From Aradus depressus (taxonomy: Eukaryota > Arthropoda > Insecta > Hemiptera > Aradidae): a stretch of 64,000 nucleotides of DNA. The stretch lies in assembly GCA_963662175.1 (NCBI GenBank), contig OY759223.1, positions 14,982,249 through 15,046,248 on the forward strand. The letters are read 5' to 3'. A program made the translations under genes and the position numbers. The notes below the pieces were generated by a model. That model did no database searches. It had not been told where the DNA came from and worked only from the letters and a program-made list of their open reading frames with translations. This document shows positions 56,269 through 64,000 of the stretch, in pieces; the stretch's first letter is position 1; every line of letters begins with the position of its first letter.

Positions 56269-56435
56269 GGCTTTGGTCGCATGGTCTCACCATGGTTTAC
56301 GGGTTCGAATCCCGTCCGGGATGGAGTTTTATTTCGTAGATGGAACTCCCTCCCGGGTCCATGGATGTCGTAGATAACTAGATAACATATTAACATGGCT
56401 AATATGCATCGAACATAAGGCCAAAAAAAAAAAAA
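56269..56435 (+). mobile_element. tRNA-SINE family 2 copy, complete
   Basis: Head GGCTTTGGTCGCATGGTCTC with box B GGGTTCGAATCCCG, body, GCTAATATGCATCGAACATA and a poly-A tail. Perfect 12-bp target duplication AACCTAAGGTAG at 56257-56268 and 56436-56447. The gene D paralogue (43493-43512) has the uninterrupted site. Confidence 0.85.
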
Positions 56436-56439
56436 AACC

Positions 56440-57690
56440 TAAGGTAGCCACTCATTTTAAATAACGTCTCAATATTAAATATTGAAATGTCTTGTTAAGA
56501 AGTTATAGTCAAATTTTGATTGGCCATGAAATTATAGTTTTTTTTATAATTACAACTTTAATAGTAAATGGTGGTTTATAAACAGAGCCCGAATCTTTAT
56601 GCAGTCAAAAACTGCGAAATATGCCATATAATAACCGTAAATAGTAAAAAACCGTATATTATGCAAATATATTAGTGTGCAGTAAAATAATTTTATAAGT
56701 TGTGAACTGAAAAAGGAATTGGAGTCAGAAATTAAAAGTTAAATCTAAATGACTAAAATTTTTTTTAACGTATTTTTTTTACACCAAAATATGATACTAC
56801 AAATATTGGACGACCAAAAAACAGCAAAATATTAACGTAAGTACACGATACAAAAAACTACTTTTTTTTTTTTTTGCCTTATGCTTGATGCATATTAGCC
56901 AGGCCTTAAAAAAATTACTTATTTGAATTAATGTTTTAAAAAAACATGTGAAAACATTACAACATTTGATTGTCCATAAAATTATAGTTTTTTATTATTT
57001 GTACTTCAGTACTATAAGGTGATTGATAAACAACACTTAATGGTCCTTACGGTCTCCCAAATATATATTTTTTTAAATTTTTCACTATTCATAAATATAT
57101 TTGGAGACCTTAAAGCCAATTAATTGTTTTATCAACAACAGGGCTCAAAATAAGTACATCCTTCCTCCACCATATTATTTAAACAATAAATAGACACAAT
57201 TTTATGGAGGATGATACATACCACATATCGTCACTGTTAGTGCAAAATTTCATGTCATCTTATTGGAGTTTCTTATACCAATAACTCTCGATTTATTGAG
57301 TTTACTGTTATTTTCATCTGTATACTTCTATTAAAATATCCTGTTTGACTCATTTTGTGCAGTTTTCTTGATTTTTTAAAGTTATTTTAATGCAGTTATT
57401 CATCTAATAAATTTTCTATTACCTTTGTCATATTAATCCTATCTCAAATCTAAGAACTTAATAGCGATTAGAAATTTTACAAGGAACAATTTTGGTAAGA
57501 ATTAATTTTTCTATAGGACTAACCGTTTTCGGGTAAATCAAGGAAACATCTAAAAATATGTATTTCAAAACTACATTTCAAGAAGGTGTTCGGAATGTAT
57601 CTCGAAAAACGGACAACCCTTAAAAAATCGTATTTCATAAAATTATATATTTCAGTTTTCTCAAAAAAAATGTTTGAATAGATTATAAAC
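56440..57690. other. Gene E leader intron, AT-rich
   Basis: Contains two more diverged units of the 43-kb type repeat (about 56480-56600 and 56935-57130) and a SINE-2 tail inverted at 56868-56910. Nothing else recognised. Confidence 0.45.
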
Positions 57691-57699
57691 ATAAGCGGT

Positions 57700-57985
57700 A
57701 TCTTTTAAAATCTACTTAGGTCCTGGGGGAAAGTGGTCTCAATTTTTGTTCGATACCAGCCAAAATCAAATCAGACCTAAGTTAGAACACGAGACCCCTT
57801 CATTCCAAATTTCAAGTTCATAGCTACAATCGTTTTTGCGGTAGAGCTCAACTTTTCAATCACATACACACACACACAAAGACAGACATCATCGTGAAAA
57901 TGTTCAATACTTATTGCAGGAGACCTTGAAACGTGAAAATCTGTTGAAACCTCGATCTCGGATTTTCGCACGATTACAATAAGTA
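57700..57985. repeat. Dispersed repeat ending GATTTTCGCAC
   Basis: AAGTTCATAGCTACAATCG and CCTCGATCTCGGATTTTCGC; close relative of 20161-20375. Confidence 0.55.
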
Positions 57986-58054
57986 CTTTCTTATATTATG
58001 ACTCTAGTAAAAATCGAGTGTTATTAAATTTCATTAGTTAATAAATTTTAAATA

Positions 58055-58222
58055 CAACTCTCAGATAAAAGACCTTGAGCATGTCGTCCTTCGAGTGGGA
58101 CGCTAAGCGATGGTCCCGAGCCTGTACGATGTCAGGTACTCCTTAAAGAGCTCTACTCTGTATGAATAAAAATTTAGGTTAGGCAAAATTTAGGACTCCC
58201 GTAGTAGAATGTCCACTCTCAG
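58055..58222 (+). mobile_element. tRNA-SINE family 1 internal fragment
   Basis: CGTCCTTCGAGTGGGACGCT to TTTAGGACTCCCGTAGTAGA. Both ends missing. Confidence 0.75.
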
Positions 58223-58352
58223 GATTATGCTATACAAAGAGACAAAATGAAATGATTTTGAGAAGGGGAGGAGGAGAGAGAGAGAGTGATCTTTAAGCGT
58301 TGTTTGTATAAGAAAGTCCTGTAATGGCCACATCATATTTATTTTCTTTATA

Positions 58353-58698
58353 GGTTAGGTTAGGTTTTATGACTCATGCCCGGGCTTTAACTACGAGGTC
58401 ATATCGCCTACTACCAGAGCGCTCTATCGTCACTCTGGTGGACATGAGCCCGACTCTACTGTGGGAGTCCTAAATTTTGCCTACCCTAAATTTTTATTCA
58501 TCTAGGGTAGGGGTCTTTAACGAGTACCTGACATCGTACAGGCTCGGGACCATCGCTTAACGTCCCATCCGAAGGACGGCGTGCTTAAGGTTATTTTACC
58601 TCCCAGATAAAATAAACTAAGGGCCTCGGTCGGGCTACGAACCCACAACCTTGAGCTCAGAAGTCAAGCACGCATACCACTGAGCTACCGGCGCCCTC
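58353..58698 (-). mobile_element. tRNA-SINE family 1, full-length with perfect target duplication
   Basis: On the minus strand: head with GGCGCCGGTAGCTCAGTGG and a box-B-like GGTTCGTAGCC, body, and tail AACCTAACC. Flanked by identical 14-bp duplications TTATTTTCTTTATA (58339-58352, 58699-58712). A recent insertion in the gene E leader intron. Confidence 0.92.
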
Positions 58699-59063
58699 TT
58701 ATTTTCTTTATATTTATTTATTATTGTATAAATTGCTATTTATTGTTTTACCTTATTCTATTATCCATAATTGTCAACGAATTTACTAATGTGTTGAAAT
58801 ATATTACACATATTGAGTAAATAAAGAAAGATTTCTTCAAACCGCAGCCAAATCGTGAGTATGACGGTTTTATGGATTTTACACGATTTTTTAATGTATC
58901 AAAAAGTTGAAGGCTTCACCGTTTTAGATCAATGAAAAAATCCATTTTTTTTTTGTCGCTCTTTCAAAATAAGACGGTTTTTAAGTTATCTCTTTCCATG
59001 CGGGTGTAATATATGTGTATATATATATATATATTTATTTTTTTCAGTAAAAGTACCGAAGAA

Positions 59064-62000
59064 ATGTTTCACATTGAGTTACCATGGAAACGCCAAAAAC
59101 TAACGGAAGTGTGGAATTGGCCTCACATATTTTTTATTAACTGTTCTGGTTTGTGGGCGGAAGAGGCATCAACCGAAAAACTACGACGTTTTTTGAGCTA
59201 TTGGAGAGTGTTTTCAATAATTTTCCTTATCGTTGCTGAAACCTTGCTCATTGTGGCTCTTGTTAAAGCATTTGCAACAGGAGATGTGGCACACAATCTG
59301 TTCTCTGTGTTTATGCTGCAGCCTACATCTGTCGGGGTCTACAAGACTATTCAGATCACAAAGCACAGGAAGTCCTTCATGTTAGCAATGAATCTTCTTG
59401 ATGGTAAGTTAGTACCTTCTCCCAAACGTTGTAACGTTTCTGTTTAAGTAAGACACAAGCATTAAGTTTCGTACACATAGAAATCAGGTTTTCCCTTTTT
59501 CCGGTGGCCCTGCTGCCGCTCAAAATGTAACTTTTTTGACTGCTAAAAGAAAATTTTGATGAGAATCAAACAACGGTCAGTTAAGCTTTCCAACGGTGTG
59601 CCACATGACGGCCATTGCTATTTGTTTATTTCCCATAATATCGAAACATGAAGAAGAGCAAGAACTGCCCTCATAATGACAGCCTGCGTCTGCTCTTCCA
59701 ACATCAATGCAGTCTGTCACATAGTTTATATGAAGTTCATTATGCGAATATTATTGTACTAATAGTTAGTATATATACATAGACGCTTTAATACAATTAT
59801 TTAGTTTTTATGAGTTACTACCAGAGAGCTCTTTCGTCACTCTGGTGCAGTGCCGGCGTTAGCCAACGCAAGGCCCTGGGCTGTGAACTTTTCGCGAGGC
59901 CTTCGCGGTTAAAATTAAATTTCAGCTCAAGGTTTCACCTCAAGTAACATTTGGGAAGAAAGTTTGTAGTAATACTGCGAATTCTTCGAATAATCATCAT
60001 CATTTAATATTATTGTTATGGTATTTTTCAATCGATACTCCATTGAATGGGTTTTTTTTTATCATTTTCAGAATAATATACTGATTACTGCGGACGATCA
60101 GAATTGTTTTATTCAATATCTCGTGTTCTTAAGGATATTATCAGAAGAAATATTTTTACATTCGTGGCATGCGATAATTAGTTTGATCAAATACATTTCA
60201 ATTTAGACATGTAAGTTAACCTTGCGAGCTTTTTGTTTTGCAAATGTGTCGATGACAGTGTCGAAATCAGTAGTACGCGAAATATCCTTTTCGATTGACA
60301 AAATTGCGAGCGATGTCAAGCGATGCTGAGCCAAAGTTGATCTCAAATAGTTTTTGATTAATTTGAATTTTGAGAACGATCTTTCAGCACTCGCCACAGA
60401 TATGGGAATGGTCAATAAAATTCTATATCCAATTTTTTTTTAATTTACAAGCGCGAGGCCCTGGGCGGTGGCCCAGGTTTGCCGTAGGTACCTAAAACCG
60501 CTACTGCTCTGGTGGACATGAGCATGACTCTACTAAGTCCTAAATTTAGCCAACCTTAAATTTTGAGTTACGTGTTGAGACTATGAGAGCTGTAAAAAAA
60601 CGTTTTGTTCGGTCAACTGTAGTGTTAGAAATAAGCTGCTACTCGACCCTTTTTATAATGGGTCATTTTTGAGATAATCCGATCAGGAGTAGAAAGACCA
60701 ACTTCACCTCGTCGGTATTACTTACTCTAAAAATATTGCATCCTCTTTTGGTACACATTCCAGTCCTCCAAATGTGACAACTCAATCAAACTATGGTTGC
60801 GGGTACGAATCCTGTAAGAGAGAGTCTTATTTCGCAAATAGAACTCCCTCGAGGGACCATGGATGTTCTGTAAATAACCAAATAACACCATTATAAAGGC
60901 ATAGCTAATATGCATAATACAAAGATATATGATACAATAGGTCGAAAAAAAACAACTTTCCCCTCTAGTGAGTTAAGACTCATGGCCGAGCTACTACTAG
61001 AGGGCGCCGGTAGCTCAGTGGTGCTTGTCTTCTGAGCTCAAGACCGTGGGTTCGAAACCCGACCGAGGTCCTTAGTTTATTTTATCTGGGAGGTAAAATA
61101 AACTTAAGCACGCCGTCCTTCGGATGGGATGTTAAGCGATGGTCCCGAGCCTGTACGATGTCAGGTACTCGTAAGACCCCTACCCTGGGTGAATAAAAAT
61201 TTAAGGTAGGCAAAATTTAGGACTCCCACAGTAGAGTCGGGCTCATGTTCACCAGAGTGACGAAAGAGCGCTCTGGTAGTAGGCGATATGACCTCGTAGT
61301 TAAAGCCCGGGCATGAGTCATAAAACCTAACCTAACCTCAGGTACTACTAGGCCGTGAGCCTGACCATACTGCAGAAATCCTAAATTTTGCCTACCTATG
61401 TTTATTCACTCAGGATAGGGGTCTTTAACGAGTATCTGACATCGCACAGGCTCGGGACCATCGTTTAACGACCGAACCGAAGCACGTCGTGCTCGAGGTC
61501 CCCTCCTTCAGATTAGCTCTTTCTTCGGGAGCGGAATAAAAACACCAACTGGTTATGCGATACATAGTTCGAAATATTCCACACTCTATATTAAACAAAC
61601 TATACTGAGTATAAGATCATGTTTTACATAACATTTCATCAATCATTATACTTTTTCAGAAATAACTGAAGAAGCGACCGACCCAGAAGACAAGGCTTTG
61701 ATTCGATCCAAATTCCGAAGACTGTGGATCGTGTTTTCTGTCAACTTTGGCCTGGTCATGGTTACTATGGTACACTTCGGTGTCAGGCCACTGCTCACCC
61801 TCGCCTCTAGTGGGAAGCGAACCCGTATCCTACACGGTTGGCCTGACTTGACCGCTACATTCACTCAGTTCACCATCGCCTACATATATGATCTTCTGTC
61901 TCTAGTTCTTCTCGCTGTTGGATGGACCTTCTTTGAGAATATCTACTTCTGTATCTCCGAGTATACACTTTGTCAAATTACAGTTCTCAAAAATAATTTT

Positions 62001-63910
62001 GAGAAAATTCGTCTTAGTGGCAGACGTCAAGAGACCATTCAATTGAAGAAAATTCTTAAATTTCATAAAAAAATTTTACGGTAAGTTGAAAAAATGAAAA
62101 TACTGTATAAAATTGCCCTTCAAGTAGAGCAGTTCCCGGTAGGTAAATGTCATCAGTGAATGTATCGTCATTCAGTATGAAGATTCAGAAGCCATTTTGT
62201 AAAAGAATTTTAGTCCAAATGATCAATTGACTTTGAAAGAAGGGCGAAAAATAAGTTGATTAATCCGTTTTGGGGATGTATATGCCGGTGATGGATCCGA
62301 CGACTTTCTTTTCATGACGTCATATTGGCATGATACAAAAATGGGTATTGGCCCTTATTATCAGTCAGGTTACAATATTTAATGGAAACAAATGTTTACC
62401 CTTAGACAGATTGTTTTAAGGTAAATACAACAAGATTTCCTAACGTCGACATCCTAATAAAGCTAAGCGCGCACTAGGGCGGCACGGCACGGACGGCATT
62501 TTTAAAGGTGGGTGCGCGTACTAAACGGGAACTCCTGCCATCGGCACATGGCAGTGTATACTGAGCTACCGTGTGGTGAACAAGGTCAAAATGGATAGTG
62601 ATGACGAGTGTTTGGTTGTTAGTACAATTTTGGTAGAAGAAGAGGAAAAGATGCTAACCAAAAAAAAAAATTTTTTTTGGATTCATCAAATTAATAGAAA
62701 AAGACTGACTTTTGGTGAATTTCATACCTTGTTTCCGGACCTTATGGAAGATGATGCTAAATTCTCCGAATGACTCAGAAGTTCGAATCCCTTTATGACC
62801 TCATTAAAGATGAAATCTTCAGGAAACAAACTAAGTTTCGAAGTCCCGTTGAACCAAAGGAAATGCTAGCGATTTGTTTGCGGTAAGTTCCTACGTGATT
62901 ATTTCATTGGTCGTTTTACTATTATTTTTTTTTTTTTTAACTCTAAACTTACTATGTATTCTGTATAAAAATTTTGAAGACGAGACGGGTTTTATATGCC
63001 AAACAATGTATAAAGTTTTCCAGGTTTAGCACAATTTTAAAACCTGTACCCATAATGAAATAGTAGTTTGTTTTTTTTATTTTTTATTGAAATCTCATGC
63101 ATCAGTTTGGAACAATTCCAAGGCGCCCACCGGAGGGGCGCGCTCACTACCCCAGGAATGCCGATGAGTCATCGGTACGGCGGCAGGGCCTTTCGGAAAT
63201 GTCCTGAAGTTCTTCCTCGCTGACTTTTTAAAACGGCGGAAAGTGCGGAAACCCTGTCCGGCCGGCCGTACCGACCAAGTGAGCGCATACACATTTGATT
63301 CAAAGATATTAATTTTTTTAAATTTCCGTGACGGCCGCTCGTCCGTGCCGTGCCGCCCTAGTGCGCGCTTAGCTTAATTCTCAATACACAACATTTTGAA
63401 GATGAATCAGGCCGCAAGTTTCTGTAGAATGAGCCCTACATACCTAAAGAAACAGTTTTCACCTCCCAAACTATACACTGATACACACAATTCAATATTT
63501 TTTAAACTAATGATATATAAATATATATACCTATATTATAAAATATATTTCAGAATTTGCAAAGCACTGAAAACTGCCTCGGACAGTATTTTGATAGTAC
63601 AGGTAATAACAACGGTTCTCCTGTTCTGCAGCGGACTTTATATAATGACCAATTTGGTAAGATATTCCTAGAAATAAATAGATATTTTTACAAAATTCAA
63701 TTTTGTTTAGTCGTTTTTCTATTGTGAATTAAGAACAGAGAAAATCTTCTAGGCCACAACTTATTACTAATATTTGTGTTATTTATTAAGTTCAATGTAT
63801 CTTTCTAGAGTGAAGAGATTGATGTGATGATAAATACTTACGAAAGCATGGTTCTAGTAACGATCTTCTTCTACTATACCAGCTGGTATAGCAACGAGTT
63901 AACATTTCAG
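59064..63910 (+). CDS. Odorant receptor gene E (7tm_6), 5' part; exons 5 and 6 beyond window
   Basis: Insect odorant receptor and close paralogue of D. Exons in the window: 59064-59403, 61660-62080, 63554-63656, 63809-63910 (966 nt, 322 residues), all intact with GT-AG borders; the last two coding exons lie beyond 64000. I chose the ATG at 59064, not the upstream in-frame one, because it follows the conserved leader acceptor (ag at 59046-59047) at the same distance as in D. Motifs: MFHIELPWKRQKLTEVW, GLWAEEASTEKLRRF, GVYKTIQITKHRKS, SGKRTRILHGWPD, YFCISEYTLCQITVLKNNFE, SGLYIMTNL, TSWYSNELTFQ. Intron 1 has gained about 2.2 kb of SINE and hAT sequence relative to D, and intron 2 a 914-bp Harbinger element. 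The proposed non-coding first exon at 55942-55976 has lost its GT donor (AT instead). No coding damage is visible. Confidence 0.9.
59812..60560 (-). mobile_element. tRNA-SINE family 1 fragment interrupted by a hAT element
   Basis: The SINE reads ACTACCAGAGAGCTCTTTCG up to CTCTGGTG at 59847 and resumes at 60515 with GACATGAGCATGACTCTACT. The 659-bp hAT element lies between. Gene E intron 1. Confidence 0.8.
59848..60506 (-). mobile_element. hAT element with transposase C-terminus
   Basis: Ends CAGTGCCGGCGTTAG and inverted CTAAAACCGCTACTG; 8-bp target duplication CTCTGGTG (59840-59847, 60507-60514). The minus frame 60203-60415 reads PISVASAERSFSKFKLIKNY and LRSTLAQHRL, the hAT dimerisation domain of the ZMYM1-like group. 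Internally deleted. Confidence 0.88.
60788..60955 (+). mobile_element. tRNA-SINE family 2 copy, diverged
   Basis: Box B-like GGGTACGAATCC, AACTCCCTCGAGGGACCATGG, then GCTAATATGCATAATAC. Gene E intron 1. Confidence 0.7.
61003..61338 (+). mobile_element. tRNA-SINE family 1, full-length
   Basis: GGCGCCGGTAGCTCAGTGG, box B GGTTCGAAACC, body, and tail AACCTAACCTAACCT. TACTACTAG lies on both sides (about 60991 and 61343). Gene E intron 1. Confidence 0.9.
61347..61492 (-). mobile_element. tRNA-SINE family 1 internal fragment
   Basis: GAGCCTGACCATACTGCAGA to GACCGAACCGAAGCACGTCG. Older and more diverged than its neighbour. Confidence 0.7.
62461..63374 (+). mobile_element. PIF/Harbinger-type element in gene E intron 2
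   Basis: Near-perfect terminal repeats AGCTAAGCGCGCACTAGGGC continuing GGCACGGCACGGACG; target duplication TAA (62458-62460, 63375-63377). The frame from 62582 reads MDSDDECLVVSTILVEEEEK, RLTFGEFHTLFPDLMEDDAK, then after a frameshift KFESLYDLIKDEIF and PVEPKEMLAICLR, the N-terminus of a Harbinger nuclease. Gene D intron 2 (around 47480) shows the clean empty site. Confidence 0.9.
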
Positions 63911-64000
63911 GTTAACAATTACATTATTTTAGCACGTAAAATGATTATTAATAATAATTAACGAATTACATCTGGACTTAAGGTATCGAGATATGGGGTT

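Noticed and set aside
56269..56340. Second apparent tRNA gene (box B GGGTTCGAATCCCG)
   Set aside because: It is the head of a SINE with poly-A tail and target duplication.
59013..59063. Upstream in-frame ATG for gene E
   Set aside because: It lies before the conserved splice acceptor in AT-rich intron sequence and is absent from paralogues.
63095..63292. Minus-strand 65-codon frame as a gene
   Set aside because: Lies inside the Harbinger element between its ends and matches nothing recognisable; possibly a remnant of the element's own coding region.

Overview
The window is eukaryotic and almost certainly from an insect. It is AT-rich and dominated by transposons, with small GT-AG-spliced exons. 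Its only recognisable host genes are a tandem array of insect odorant receptors (7tm_6 family, the seven-transmembrane, inverted-topology ligand-gated channel subunits that work with Orco). TTAGG-like tails on a SINE family also fit an insect. The order cannot be fixed from this sequence; a hemipteroid is only a weak guess.

Five paralogous receptor genes lie head to tail on the + strand, called A to E here. A lacks its 5' part (exons 1-26, 776-878, 989-1090, 4508-4657, 5651-5722). B (13314-21732), C (28952-38933) and D (44502-50386) are complete and intact, coding for 394, 390 and 388 aa. E (59064 onward) runs off the right edge after its fourth coding exon. All share one plan of six coding exons: about 340, 421, 103, 102, 150 and 57-72 nt. 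Upstream of B, C, D and E I find a short conserved non-coding first exon starting at an arthropod-type initiator (TCAGT), 1.4-3.1 kb from the ATG. A/B and D/E are the closest pairs; C is intermediate. A pair of divergent receptor exon-3 copies lies on the minus strand at 51058-51157 and 51587-51686, between D and E.

Introns and spacers are packed with mobile elements: LINE fragments (jockey-like, RTE-like, others), Penelope-like retroelement ends with hammerhead ribozyme cores and one GIY-YIG endonuclease ORF, a Helitron with both ends, a mariner-like element with about 400-bp terminal repeats and its short derivative, hAT, PIF/Harbinger, Tc1 and pogo-like pieces, and two tRNA-derived SINE families. 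Because the receptor genes are paralogous, introns of one copy often supply the empty site for an insertion in another, so several insertions can be bounded to the base.

By region: 1-5.8 kb gene A with a 44-bp minisatellite and a mariner-like element; 5.8-10 kb spacer of LINE, Penelope and hAT remnants; 10-21.8 kb gene B; 21.8-27 kb LINE graveyard; 27-39 kb gene C with Helitron, Harbinger and SINEs; 39-42.6 kb spacer with a hAT element; 42.7-50.4 kb gene D; 50.4-55.6 kb spacer with the minus-strand exons; 55.7-64 kb gene E.
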